A stretch of 64,000 bases of DNA, taken from the NCBI GenBank assembly GCA_030272155.1, contig CP126191.1, forward strand, positions 2,936,501-3,000,500, read 5' to 3'. Positions 1-12,298 of the stretch are shown piece by piece (position 1 is the stretch's first letter; the number at the start of each line of letters is the position of its first letter). The translations under genes were made by a program, and so were the position numbers. The DNA is from Tetradesmus obliquus (Eukaryota > Chlorophyta > Chlorophyceae > Sphaeropleales > Scenedesmaceae). Under the pieces are notes generated by a model that made no database searches, was not told where the DNA came from, and worked only from the letters and a program-made list of their open reading frames with translations.

Positions 1-222
1 GTGAGAGCCGTGCAGTGGTGGCTGTTGCGGTCTGCTGTCTACTGTATAAACAGTAGATAAATATGTATATACATATCCAGCTACTGCATGAATCTAGCTG
101 GCACGGTGTGTACGGGAATGGCCCCCTGGTGCTGCAGGTAGCAGTTGCAAGTGCAGGACTGTGCACAACCCCCATAGCTTGGTGGAATTGAAGTGCTGGT
201 ATTGCTGCTGCATTGAATGCAG

Positions 223-552
223 GTCGGCTGGACAGGCACAGCAGCAGATGAAGTGGGGGCAGGCCGCATCATGACCGTCAAGCTCAGCAACGGCAAGCTG
301 CAGCCCTTGACAAAGCCCAATGACAGATTCGCCGCCTTTGCATCTGGCGGCATCTTTCCCGCCCTGCGTGGAGATGTTACTCCTGCTTGGAGCCCTGATG
401 GCAGCCGTGTTGCTTTTGCAAGCCAGAGAGGGCCCAGTGGGGCATTTGAGGTTGTGAGTGTGCGGGCCTCTGATGGAAAGGATAGGAGGGTTGTTACTAG
501 CGGCTCGACTGAGCAGCACGTGACTGTTGCGTGGCAGCCAGTGCTGGCATGA
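223..552 (+). CDS. TolB-like beta-propeller protein, 3'-terminal exon (partial)
   Basis: This is the last exon of a gene that begins before the window. It opens after an acceptor ending TGAATGCAG (AG at 221-222), preceded by a short CTG run, and stops at TGA 550-552. The window itself starts with GTGAG, a consensus donor, so positions 1-222 are probably the final intron. The 109 residues contain a clear PD40/TolB propeller motif (AWSPDGSRVAFASQRG) about 50 residues in, followed by a second strand set ending in VAWQP. Such propellers usually act as protein-interaction or periplasmic-type scaffolds; in algae the family occurs in large proteins of unknown role, so no specific function is claimed. 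Family call is fair; full-length architecture cannot be seen. Confidence 0.7.
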   Translation, partial: VGWTGTAADEVGAGRIMTVKLSNGKLQPLTKPNDRFAAFASGGIFPALRGDVTPAWSPDGSRVAFASQRGPSGAFEVVSVRASDGKDRRVVTSGSTEQHVTVAWQPVLA

Positions 553-2530
553 CGATCATGAAAGTGGTGACGCTTCAGCAATGAGTTGAATTGCATTGTT
601 ACCAACATGTTCTCATCCTCTCTCATTACCTCTACAGTACTGTGAAACATGAGCTATGTCAGTTAACCAATGCACTCATCCTGCTCACGCTGTCATCCAG
701 TCAGCAGCGATCATACCGATAACAACCACGTAAGGGGAGGGGGCATTTGCTACACTGCACAAAGCACACTAGCAAACAGCACCTGACTGTTTACACGTGA
801 TGTACGCAGCCCCAGGCAGCCAAAGTCTGCAGGTGGTGCATCAACGCCAGCGCACCTGAAAATAATAACAAAAAAAGCTACTGCAACAACAGTTCCAAGA
901 CCCCGCTGTACACCGTCAGGCAATTTTCAACCACCAAACGTTTCTGCTAAAAGGTGCTGTGCAAAGCAGCTGTGTGCTGCTATCACAGCCATCGAGACAA
1001 CTGGCAGGCAGCACCAACAACGGCAACTGCCAGAACCGAGCTGTCTTGCATTTCACGCAACCTGCAGGATGAATTATCTGTGCTAGGCTCTTGCAGCGGC
1101 AGCTGCACTGCTTCTGTGCACCGATTGCAATGGCCGCAGTACATGTACGTACATCCTGCTATTGTACACACAATGCCCATGAAGGGCATAGCACTCGTAC
1201 CGGTGTTCATGCACCCAGTTGGAAAGAAAGCACACCGCAGAAGATTCAAAAATCCAACCACTGCAAAACCCAAGCCCTGCAGGACGACGTAAAAAGTACA
1301 TATGCAATGCAGGAGCTGCACGTTGGGATGAGATGTGAAGAGTGCGAGAGAGCTCATCACCAAAGGGAGGCACAACCTGCACAGACATGTCTGTACAGGC
1401 GTGCATGCAAACAGCTCTTGCAGCGAGCAAGAAAACAAGATTACTAGCAGCCATACAGTGTGCTGGCACAACGCCGCATGCGGCAGAGTCCAACTTGCTG
1501 TATAGAGAGCCACATGTAGCTGTGCTAAGTGTGCATGCACCTATTCCGTGGCCCGACGCAGCACATGGTCGAGTAATGCTGCTGCTGCCTGAAACACTGC
1601 CTCCTGGTGTACGTCATGCTGCTGCAGCTCACACACCCACACAGAGACACCACCACACACACGCAAGCTGATCACAGCAGTTGCATTGCAAAGCATCGCA
1701 TGATCTACTTCAACAACACATTCAACTCAACTGCTCATGCACACTCTGGCGCTACAAGGTGCCGCTGCAGACTGTCCCAGCCGCCAACAACAGCTGCTGC
1801 CGCCAGTCCACCACAGCTGCTGCGACCCACAAAAGGAGGGACGATCCATCCACCACTGCGTTAGTTTAGACCTAGCACCAGTTTCATCTTACTGTTGGTG
1901 ACATGCTCACTCCACCGCCCAGGTGGTAGCATACAGCACATCTCCCAGCCGCTGTCCAGTTCCAAAAGAATGCGCCTTGGATCTGGCAAACCCAAAGCGC
2001 ATGCACGCAGGCTGCATCGATGCGCATCCTAGCAGAGGATGATGGCCGCAGCCAATGAGATAGTTGGGCATGCAGAGCTAGCTGCAACCAATGGTGCAAT
2101 GTGCTCAGGCCATGCTAATGTGGGGTTCGTAAACCGGCCTGAAACTGGCAGGACTGATGTAGATCTGAGAACAGTTGAGCTGAGCTGAATCAACTGGACT
2201 AACTCACAAGGCTTTACTGGTTTACAGGGGCAGCAGCGGCCACTACCCGCAAGGGACAGCACATGCGGCATCCAGCTGCAGCACCAAATCACATCCACAC
2301 ACTGCAACCGCAAAACTGGCACAGCACCCCAAGTACTCTACAAGGGCGGCAGGGGTCCCGAGCGGCAGTGGGGCAGCACCTGCTGCGCCCACCTGCACCA
2401 TCGTACCACAGCCACAACCTCTTCAACCACAAACTTGTGACAAACTGGCACAGCACTGAGTTGATGCATATGTACTTCACAAGGGCGGCACGGGTCCCCG
2501 CCGTTACAAGGGCGGCGCGGGTCCCCGCCG
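553..2530. other. intergenic / two convergent 3' UTRs
   Basis: No credible coding sequence was seen on either strand. The region lies between two convergent genes and should hold both 3' UTRs. Short open frames here are Cys/His/Ala-rich shadows without recognisable domains. Confidence 0.5.
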
Positions 2531-2572
2531 TTACAAGGGCGGCAGGGGTCCCCAGCGGCAAGTGGGGCAGCA
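2339..2572 (-). repeat. repeated copies of the E3-ligase 3' coding end and stop codon
   Basis: The last codons of the RING E3 gene, including its TAA stop (2531-2533), lie in a 27-bp tandem array: the core caagggcggc begins at 2480, 2507 and 2534. A further copy at about 2339-2379 matches 2532-2572 at nearly every base and extends back into the last Cys codons of the RING. Upstream flanks (aaactggcacagcac, then gtact) are also shared between about 2314 and 2441, so a longer segment was duplicated as well. Because 27 bp is nine codons, the array is open in another frame. Confidence 0.85.
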
Positions 2573-4054
2573 CATACCTCCCAGGGGCACCTCCATCCAC
2601 TGCAGCAGACACTCCCTGTGGTAGAAGTGCCCACAGGGCGTCACCACTCTGCTGTCTAGAGGCATGAGGCTTGCAGGGCCCATGCAAATGACACACTCCA
2701 CCACACCCTCGCCCGTTATAACGTCATAACCCTCCACCACGTCATGCAGCAAGCTGTCACCTGCTGCATAGCTGCTGCGCCAGTTGCTGATGCTGCTGCT
2801 CCAGGGGTCAGTTGCAGTGCTGCTGAGACCTGCGGGCCTGTTCTGCTGGCGGTTGCTGCAGCTGCAGCTGCTGTCTGATAACAAGTACTGCGCATTCTGC
2901 TGCTGCTGCTGAGGTGCTGTGGGTGCTAGGCTGGACACAGCACGCCTGCAGGAGCACTGCTGCTGTGGCAGCTGTCTGCTGCCGGTTATGCGTGTGCAGC
3001 TGTACCGCCGCTGCTGCTGCTGCTGCAGTGGCGGTTGCTGCCAGCAACTGCTGGCCATGCTCGACCTGCTGCATGAGCTGCATTGCAGTTCACATACAGC
3101 CGCTGCTGCCATCTGCTGCTGATTACTGCACCATTCATGCCCTGCTACTGCCCCTGCTACACCAGCAGGCAGACAGCAATCTCCTGCTACTGCAGCTGCA
3201 GGTTGTTTGCACGCTAGTGCCATCTGAGTCACGTGCTCACTGCTACAACAGCTACTAGACTTGGCTGCTAGATGCCTGAACTGCCACGGCAACTCTGGCC
3301 TGTGGTAGTTGTACCTCTCAGGGTGCAGCACAGCCGGCAGCAGTACATGCGGGTGTGTGAAGTGCTGCAGCAGCAGCAGTGCCACTTGTGCACCCACCCA
3401 CAGCAGCAGGGCCCTTACAAGCCACGGCTGTGTTGGTAGCGACAGCATGTTATCTGGGCAGCTGAAGATATACATTGGCATCAAAAGGCGAGCCGCACTT
3501 GATGATAAGATGTAGGAAGGCTGGATTGGCTGCTTGGCTGTGCTCTGTATGCTGTGCAGCAGCTGAGGCATCCAGAAAGAGTAGGCTGCTAGCAGCAGCA
3601 GCAGCTGCGCCTGGGATGCAAGCGCCCAGGACACCGCAGTCGCTGCAGGAGTGCATGGCAGGTGCACAAACACAGCAGAGTGAACTAGTGAGTGCACGCC
3701 TTGCGCTCAACACAGAGACACGGGTTGGGCTGCATGGTGGTGGCTGCACAGATGCATGCAAGCACACATGCTTCACAGGAAAACAGCTGCAGTGGGCCAA
3801 AGGGTTGCTGAAAGGACACAGCACTTTCAGCACATGAGGTGAGCCTGGCAGCCAGGCAGCGCAAGCAAATGCAGCTGGGACAGCCTGCAGTCAGACCTTG
3901 GTCAAACTGATTGAAAAAGTAACATCTGCTTACCTAGCAGCAGCACTAGGTAGAACCGCACGTACAGCAGCAGCAGGCTGCGCCCTGTTGCCAGCTGCAC
4001 CAGGGCAGCAGCAGCTGCATCCACTGCCGCATTGGCGGCTGAGTGCAGCCTGCC

Positions 4055-4092
<38 letters not shown>

Positions 4093-4492
4093 CAGTATCA
4101 TCATCCCCGCTAATGAAGCTCCTCACGCGCTGCGCCTGCAGCTGCCACTGCTGCATTGCTGCTGCAGCAGCAGTCTCAGCTAGCAGCGGCAGGCTCAAAA
4201 GAGACAACCTGCTGCCCATCCTGCCTGCCGCATGCTGTACCCGATGCTGTGCTGCACCAAACTGCTGGTCAGACGTCTGGCTAAGCTGCTGCGTGTGCTG
4301 TGTTCGCAGCTGTTGGTGCTGGTGCTGGTTGTGTGCACGCCAGACGTGCATGAGCAGCGTCATATCGGCCCCTGCAAACAACGCAAATTGAGCTGCTGCC
4401 ACCACCAGCAGTGGCAGGCTAATGTCGGGTGCTGCCAGTGCTGCTGTGAGGTGGGCCATGCTGAGAAAGGCGTCCAGCTGAGAGCCGGCACT

Positions 4493-4558
<66 letters not shown>

Positions 4559-6310
4559 CGTGGTTACATACTTGTTTAGTGGTGCGTATTCTCAACACAC
4601 TCAGCAGCAACATACGGCGATGACAGACGTGTTCAGGGTGGCTGTCAGATGTTTGTGCTGCATGGTTTGTGCAAGGTGCGCAGCAAGGCACCATGCATAC
4701 GCGAGCATCAGGCACGCTGCAGTCACCATAGCTGCCCCAGCTAAGTTCATTATATCAGACACACACACAGCCATAGCGCCACTCACCACACCCCCACAAC
4801 TGACACCCGCAGCGCAGCAGCCGAGCTGCTGGCCACCCTCTGCGCCTGCCTGCGCAGCATCACCACCTGCAACAAACACGCCAGCAGCGCCACCACCGCA
4901 TAGCACATCGCATGCCGCTGCAAGCCGCCCGGCGGTAATGCAACAGCAGTCAGCGCCCAGCTGGCATTGCAGTTGTCACTTAGCAGCAACCCCTGCAGGA
5001 TGAGCCGGTGCTGCTGCCGGCGCTGCTGCTGCTGCAGCTGCAGCCTGCAGCGCAGCTGGTGCTGCTGCAGCGGGTGTGAGCAGGGCAGCAGCCAAGTATC
5101 GACCAGCGGCAGCCGTGCTGCTGCCTCCTGTGCCAAGATGCGCTGCAGCTGCTCTCGAGATGCGGCCAGTGCAGCCTCGCTGACGCTGCTTCTGGCAGCA
5201 CCAGCAGCAGCATTGTCAGCAGGGTTACTGGCGCGCTTGTTGTTGCTGCCTTTGCTCCTGGGTCTGCTCTTGGCTACAGCTCTGCGACTGCTGCTGCTGC
5301 TGCTGCCGCTGCCGCTTGGTGCAACCTGGCTGGGAGGTGCGGTAGATCTTGCTCCTGCTACTGCTGCTGCTTCCGCAGCAGCTGATCCCTGGGTTGGCGC
5401 TGCAGCAGTATGAGTTTGCTGCTGCTGCTGCTTGATGCCTGGGAAGTCTCTGCTAAGCAGGGCTCTGGCAACATGCTGCGGCTGCTCAAATTCAGCAATG
5501 CTGCTGCTGATGCCTTCTTGCTGCTGCGGATGTGCTTCTACCTGCAGGCCTGGCTCCTCCCCTGCAGTGCTGCCATCCAAAACTCCTGCTGATGCAGTTC
5601 TTGGGACAACTGGTTCTGGGTTAATTGCGGCTTCCTGCAGTGCTGGCAGCGAGTCCACTGCACACGGCCTGGCCATAATACTTGGGGGCCCAGCTGCTGC
5701 CATATGCAAGCTCGTCAATGCAGACTCGTCACCGGCAGCAGCTGCTGCTGTCGCCATTGCTGCGGCCGCCACGCGCTGACTTGCTTGCTGCACCAGCAGC
5801 GCCGCCTGCTCTGCCTGCTGCTGCAGCTGCTGCTGCTGCTCCTGCCAGCGCAGCAGCAGCATCTCAGCCTCATCCTCAGCACCATCTACATCATCCATGG
5901 ATAATGCGACCACCTCTATCAGTGACCGCTGCTGCTGCTGGCGCCGCACTGCTGTTGCAGCCGCGGCAGCAGCAGCAGCAGCAACCGCATGTGCATCTCT
6001 GTCGGCGCTGTCAGCCCTCCTTACTTCAAGCTCCAATCTGAAGTTGCATTCGACACCAGCTGCCAAGCCTGCACCGTTGCCTGTCTCACCGCCTATCTTT
6101 GCAGCTGCACGTCCTGCTGCTGCTGCTGCTGCAGCCGCAGCAGCTGCGGCAGGTCCTGCAGTGTTGGCAGTGCCTGTTCTCCTGTTGGAAGGGGAGGATT
6201 TCAGGCTGCTGCTGGGTTTGGTCTTTGGCCGCTGGTGCTGCTGCTGGCCAGCTGCTGCTGCTGCTGCCTGCCTGCCCCGCGGCCAAGACGTATGCGGCAC
6301 TATAAGCACG

Positions 6311-6349
<39 letters not shown>

Positions 6350-8048
6350 TGATGGTGCTGCTGTGCATTCTGCCCGTGCCTGCTGAACCCGCCAGCCGCT
6401 GCTCTCACCCCTGCCCCACGCAGCTGCTTGCTGCTGCCGGCAGTTGCATTGCCGAACATCAGCACAGCTGGGGAGGGTGGGATTGCCACTGCGTGTAGAG
6501 TTTGTGTGCCTTCAGCGCTAGTGCGGCTGATGCCTGACAGCTGCAAGTGTTTCAATCCAGGGCCCAGCACCAGGCGGCCCTCTGACAAGTGCAGCACGCC
6601 CTGCAAGTGCGGAGTCGGAGCAGAGAAAGAGGTGTTATAAGGCTTGTGCAGAGGCAGCTTGCTGATGCTGATGCAGTGCAAAGCTTTGTGATGAGAAGCA
6701 CATTTGCAGCAGCAGCATGTGAGCTTGTACTGCTTGGCTTATGGGGACTCCTGACGGTGGTAGTGCAAGATCGTATACATTCTGCGATGCAACATTGAGG
6801 CTTAACATTTGAACGCAGCGTGTGTACACAGCAATGGCCACACATCAGCACCCACCATCGCGTCACCCTGAGCTGTTCACAGTATACACTCCGCCGATTG
6901 GGTTTGAGGCGCAAAGCTACACACATGCACTCCACACCTACCTAGCGTGCAGCTGCGGCTGCATGTTTGCCGCCTACTCAATGCAGTGTTCAACAGCAGC
7001 CAACACGCATGCACATGTCCTGCCAGCCACGGCCTCACCTCTATGCCTGCCAGCTGCTGGCCACCCTGGCTGGCTGAGCCCGCCTGCAGCTGCAGCAGCA
7101 GCCTGCCACTGGCCCCCTGCATCAGCAGAGGGGGATGGGTGCCGCTGCTGCCAACTCCGGCCTGACCTGCTGCTGCTGCTGCATGTCTGCTGCCGGCCAT
7201 GTATGGAAGCCGTGTCCATGTCCCTGCAGGCAGCATTGATGTCAGACAAGACGTTGACTTTTGAGGACGCTAGTCAACAGCGATATTTGTCAAGGTGGTC
7301 ACAGTGGCGGGCAGCTGTTTTCAGAGAGCACGCGGTTTACAGCTGCAGTGCACCATGCACCATATGCGTGGCTGACACACTCTGACACATGTACTGCAAG
7401 ATGCACAGCTTTGAGGAGCAGACAATGCAGGCTCAGAACAGCAGCTGATGACCGCGCTCCTCGTTCTGCAGTCGTCCTGTGCTGCACGAACTGCAATGAG
7501 GCTGCGGTATGTGGGTGGGGATGTTGCCTCAGACATGATGTTCACAGCTTCCACAAGCACCGCGGAGTCCTGAGTTACATTCAGGCCAATGCACTGTTGT
7601 ATTAACGCGGGTTCAGCGGCTGCATCTGCTGATGTATCTCAGCGCACCTGTGTACACTCCGCTGACATCCATGACCTGGCCTTGCTTGGCATTCTTCCCC
7701 AATGCCTGAAAGCAACAGCCAAAGGACACAGGAATCAGCTGCAGGCTTCTGCACAGGTTCGTAAACTTTCACTGGACAAACGATTGACTGCTGAGACTGG
7801 CTGGACATAGCTGCCATGAGTTGCAAGCGTTCAGCAATGCAGCTGCAGCACTGGGGCAGCAGCTGCATCACCAGTTCAGGCAGTGCTGCAAGCCCTTGTA
7901 CATTGCGAATGCCGCACGTCAGTCGACGTACCTTAGCTTGATAAGCATTTTGTTGCCCGTTTGCTGGACGAGAATGGACGATGCTGGCAGTAGTATCTGG
8001 TGCTGCCAGGAGCAGGCCAAGCACGGCATGGATCATCGTCAAATACAT
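2531..8048 (-). CDS. Transmembrane RING E3 ubiquitin ligase, FLY1/TUL1 (Dsc1) family
   Basis: Endomembrane E3 ligase; plant FLY1 and yeast Tul1 members act in Golgi/endosomal membrane-protein quality control. Model: complement(2531..3642, 3934..4490, 4787..6600, 7039..7223, 7648..7705, 7932..8048), six exons, in phase, 1,280 residues. Exon 1 is a signal peptide (MYLTMIHAVLGLLLAAPD). Next comes a luminal domain (VSGVYTGTW and the strand GVLHLSEGRLVLGPG), hugely expanded by poly-Gln, poly-Ala and poly-Ser. The multi-pass membrane part starts near residue 690 and contains family blocks such as AYSFWMPQLL, PSYILSSSAARLLMPMY and LLLQHF. A C-terminal RING (CVICM, CGHFYHRECLLQW, CPTCR) ends a few residues before the stop. 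An insertion of roughly 190 low-complexity residues separates the last membrane segment from the RING. Start chosen because it gives a signal peptide. Family assignment is firm; exons 1-3 are short and slightly less sure. Confidence 0.87.
4493..4554 (-). repeat. (CTG)n run abutting a 3' splice site
   Basis: About 20 CTG units on the sense (minus) strand run directly into the acceptor CTGCAG of the 4491-4786 intron of the FLY1/TUL1-like gene. The following exon is fixed by family conservation (LTAALAAPDISLPLL), so the acceptor position is secure. Confidence 0.9.
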
Positions 8049-8442
8049 CTCGCTACTCTAAGTTGGTGAGATACTACACTTTGCAGGGGAGTTGCGGCTT
8101 TTCACTCGGCACCATACGCCAGGTCACCAGCGATGATCATCAGCATGTGACTCCGGCGCGCAGTACCATAGTCGACAAAGCTGAAATTTCTGTTCAGTAA
8201 CGCGACAAACACACCGTGTCAAGGATTGCTCAAGGCTCCAAGGACAGGTGATAACTCCCTTCGGGAGAAACCCTCCTCGCTCGGAAGACGCCAATGTAAC
8301 TCAACAAGCGACCGATTGCCCAGAAACAACTTGTTTCAACATAATAGGTACCAAATGAGTCACATTCTCGCTGCATCAAATCAATTGGCTTGATCCCGGT
8401 CCAAGGCCAGGCTGGTACCTGCCCCGCCACACACAACCTTGG
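8049..8442. other. spacer between two same-strand genes
   Basis: This holds the 3' UTR of the UBL-WLM-PUB gene and the promoter/5' UTR of the FLY1/TUL1-like gene. No ORF or distinct motif was recognised. Confidence 0.4.
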
Positions 8443-8882
8443 TCAACTGCTGTCCATGAGCCTGCCTTCGGCGTCCTTCACCACGGACAAAACCAACCAC
8501 AGTAACCCCGGGTCATGCCGTGCATACACGAGCACAGGCTCTGGCACACCAGCTGCACCTTCTGCCTGCAGTCCCAAACCGCCCTGCCCAGCAGGGACAG
8601 CTGCCTGCTGCCACACCAACTGCTTCTCTGCAAACCCAGCAAGCAGTAGCAGCTTGACAGCTGCAGGAAATCCCAGCTTCCTCTGAAATGCAGCCTTGCT
8701 GCACCTGAGCCGTTTGTATTTGGGCTCATCTGGGTGTTCTGCCAGGCTGCTCAGGACTCCTGCAACCGCCTGCACAGCTGCTGCGCTGCTGGCACCAGCT
8801 CGGCTCGCCTGCTGCTGCAGCTGCTGCAGCAGCAATTGTGCCTGCTGCAGCTTCTGCATCACCACATCGTCGCCAGCAGTAT

Positions 8883-8928
<46 letters not shown>

Positions 8929-9023
8929 GCTGTCAAGGCCCTGCATGACTGCATCCTGTGGCTGCACTTGCTGCTGCTGCTGCTGCTGAACTTCTGGCGC
9001 TTCGTGTACCAGCAAATGGTTTG

Positions 9024-9060
<37 letters not shown>

Positions 9061-9700
9061 AGTTATGAGCTGCTCTGCATCCCGTGGCACACCACCCACT
9101 GCTTCCTGCTTAGCAGCATGAGAGCTTGGCTGCTGCTGTTGATCCGCCTGTGACTGCTGAAGCTGCTGCTGCTGCTGCTGCTGCTCAACAGAAACACAAA
9201 GCTGCTGCTGCAGCTGCTGCTCTACTTCCATGTCAGCGCCAACCTCTCCCGGCTGAAAGCTCCCAAGCCGCCGCATCTGCTCCTCTGCTGCAGCTGTTGC
9301 TGGGTCGTCAGTATACGCCCCTTCCTCCGCAGCAAAGCCTCCTTTTGTATCTGCTGCTGCTGCTGCTGCAGAGCCAGTATCATTGACAGCAGCACCAATG
9401 ACAGCAGCACCAACAGACCCCGTTTCATCTGGCAGCAGAGAGGCGCCTCTCAACTGCTGCGTTGAGCTAGTGCTGCCGTGCTCAGCAGCAGCAGCAGCAG
9501 CTTGGCCAGGGTCGACAAGCAGCTGCTGCTGCTGCTGCTGCTGCTGCTGTTTCTGCTGCTGCTGCTGGGTGAGTTGCTGGTTCACTTCCCATCGTGCCAG
9601 CGCAGCAACAGCAGCAGACTCCCGAGCAGCAAGTACACCCTGCAGGCCACTGCCACCTGCGCCTGCTGCAGCACCATCTGCCAGCACCCTGCCTTTCGCA

Positions 9701-9736
<36 letters not shown>

Positions 9737-11517
9737 TGGCCATCCTCCTCCTCATCTCCGAGCCAGCTGCTGTCAAACACACCGCCTGCTGCAAGCGTCC
9801 TGCCACCTGCTGCTGCAGCAGCCTCGTACTGTGCCACCTCGCGGTTCAGCAGGCTGTTGAGGGCCTTGAAGTGGGCATCATGGTCATCATGCACCCTGCA
9901 GAAGCAGCAGCAAGACAGAAGGCTTCATGCGCCCCACAACCGCCCCAAGCTCACGCAAAATAAGTTCAAGTGATCAAGGCTATCAAATGGCTCAGCTTAC
10001 TGTGAAAGATCTTCAGCTGCCACAACACATGCCAAGCAACCCACGGCAGCCGGCAGAACGCACGACTCTCACCACCCCCCACACCCGCACTCACACGTGG
10101 GCCACCTTCCCCACTGATTATCAATCACATGTGCGTCAAAACACCCCACCCCTCCCCACCCCCCACTCACATGTGTGCCAGCTCATGCAGCAGCGTCTCC
10201 CTGATGCGCAAGTACTTCCTGAAACCCCTGTAGTCATCTGTGCGCAGCCGCAGGCTGATCTCCTGGCCGCGGTTCACATTAAACCCCAGCACGCACACCG
10301 CGCTAACCCCTACACGGCCCTCTGGGGGCATCTCTGACAGCAGCCCCACACGCCAGCCGTGTGACGTCATAACGTGTGTTATTGCGGGGTCGGAGGCCAG
10401 GCGGTGCAGCAGGGCGAGGGCTGCTGAGGGGGTTGGCGCGGAGGGTGGGGCGCCTGGTGGAAGCGGCAACTGTTGGAAGGATGAAAACTTGCCTGCAGCA
10501 CAGCAAGCAGAACGCAGAAAAGCAGTGAGAGAATAAACGCGCGAGTGTCTAGCAGGAAAGTGGTAGAAAGACACATGCCAGTCTGAAGGTTGAGGCTGCA
10601 GCTGTCACCCTTGCTGAAGGGATGGCATTTAAATAAAGGCATGAGTTAACACAGGATACAGCACTTCATAAGATTTCATAAGTGATACAGTCAGCAGGCG
10701 CTGGGCTCAGCTGGTTGCCTACCTGCCGCCGCTGCTGCCGCAGCTGCTGCTGCGCCTGTGCTGCCGCTGCCCCTCCTGCGCTGTGCTGCCCTGGCTGCCT
10801 CGTAGTCAAAGCCGGGCAGGCGCAGGCTGGCCTCTGCTGCGCTGCTGGCCTGCAGGCTGGCCAGCTCAGCAGTATAACTGCCCAGCAGCATGAGCCTGGC
10901 GCATGGCTGCACGCCTGCAGGAAAAGGTGTATTGAAGGTTTTTGTGGCGAGATGCATGGTGTTGATGTGGGAAATGGACGTTAAGAGTGGGTGATGTGGG
11001 TTGATGATTGATGTAGAAGCTGCCATGCATGCAAGCAGTGCTGCACAGGGTGCAGAGCGGGAGTTGCCAGGAGTGTTTCCTTGCATGTCGCAGCAGCAGG
11101 CACCTGAGCGATATGCAGGCCCGAACAACTGGCCCTGTGTCCAAGTTATACAGCCAATCTCATCATTGTATTAAGCAACATTGTGCTATACCAGCATGCA
11201 TGCATTACGTAATGCACTCCACGCATGCTGCAGCAGCATCACATGTGCATGCATGCCAGCTGCCAGATTCTGAACTGCTATCTCCATGCAAGCATCCAAC
11301 TTGTCTCACCAGCATCACCAAGCAACAGCTGTTGCTGCTGCTGCAGCTGCAGAGTTTGGCTGCGTGACTTGCTCAGCAGCAGCTTCAGTGTGTGGGGTGC
11401 CAACCCAGGGATGGCCTCCTGTACTGCGCTGCATAGCTGCCCTAGTGTAGCTGTGGCAGGATCAATTTCTATCTGGTACGGTTTGCCTCTGAACGTAACG
11501 GTTATGCTGCCTGACAT
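8443..11517 (-). CDS. UBL-WLM-PUB metalloprotease (Wss1-type, plant WSS1B-like)
   Basis: Predicted zinc protease of the Wss1/SPRTN-related WLM family, which clears DNA-protein crosslinks and SUMO/ubiquitin conjugates and partners with Cdc48/p97. Model: complement(8443..9895, 10171..10492, 10723..10914, 11310..11517), four exons in phase, 724 residues. Residues 1-70 are a ubiquitin-like domain (SITVTFRGKPYQIEID). A linker (RLMLLGS, GFDYEAAR) follows, then the WLM domain at about 140-260 with DPAITHVMTSHGW and the HELAH zinc site; the third His comes from the next exon (MVHDDHDAHF). The HELAHM/VHDD junction is split by an intron but joins perfectly. A long poly-Ala/poly-Gln region precedes a C-terminal PUB-type domain (PDEPKYKRLRCSKAAF), a known p97-binding module. 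Start: an ATG immediately before the UBL; an upstream in-frame extension is possible. Confidence 0.92.
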
Positions 11518-12298
11518 CTGCAACCAATGCTGAAAATGAGCACACAGATGATGCACCACTGTTCGGAACACTCTTGATGTGGTGTGAAACTTGCTAGACG
11601 CGCACATGAAGCCGTCTAAAAGCCCACTTAAGTCACGTTCCGACAAGTGCAACCCATTCGAGCGTAATGTAAGCTGCACAGCGCTCACGTTATGTCGTGC
11701 ATAACACCTGAGGCATGACTAAGCTGCAACCACCACAAGTGCCTGCCATGCGCTCGTGCGGCTGTTAGCGACTTTGATGTTATATGGGTCGACATAAGCT
11801 GTCATTAGTTGTACGCGCGGCTCCTTTCGTCTCGACAACGAACCCTAGCAGCCCACCACCGCCACGCCCACCATCTCTACCGCGCAACGCATTGCCGTCT
11901 AAGTCTGCAATAATCGTTCAACTTGTGTAGACGCTCTTCTGGGCTGCAAGACCCGCCCTTGCAGCAGCTGTGCGATGCAGCAGGTGCTGGGACCAGTGTG
12001 GGGTAGACCAGCAGTAGCTGGCTGCAGGCCCCAGCCACACAGCCCATGCTGCCAAGCTGCTGGGAGGCGCATAGCAGGTGACTGAGGTGGTATTTTGTTA
12101 AGGGGGCGTTCCTGTACCAGCAGCTGTCCTGCATGTTTCAGAGCTGACAAGGACGTCACCCCACGGGTGCAGCATGTGTGGCGACTTGCGCATGCCCATG
12201 TTTGCTCTACTGCTGGCACTGCTGCCAGAAATGCGCGTAACAATACATGCTGTGTTGCTAATGTAACTGCTGTACGTGACTGTACTGCCCAACTGCAG
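11518..12298. other. divergent intergenic region, missing 5' exon expected here
   Basis: This is the promoter side of the WLM protease gene (-) and the 5' side of the next gene (+). The first recognisable exon of the + gene has no in-frame ATG, so its initiating exon, possibly with a transit peptide, should lie here. I could not choose one with matching phase. Confidence 0.4.

Noticed and set aside
4783..4786. Reading through the TGA after AALRVSVVGVW as the end of the E3-ligase gene
   Set aside because: The TGA lies inside a GTGAGT donor; splicing to 4490 restores the conserved family segment in phase.
5400..6600. Retroelement or viral insertion suggested by long ORFs with Q/A runs
   Set aside because: The frame belongs to the luminal exon of the E3 ligase; no reverse transcriptase, integrase or capsid motifs are present in the window.
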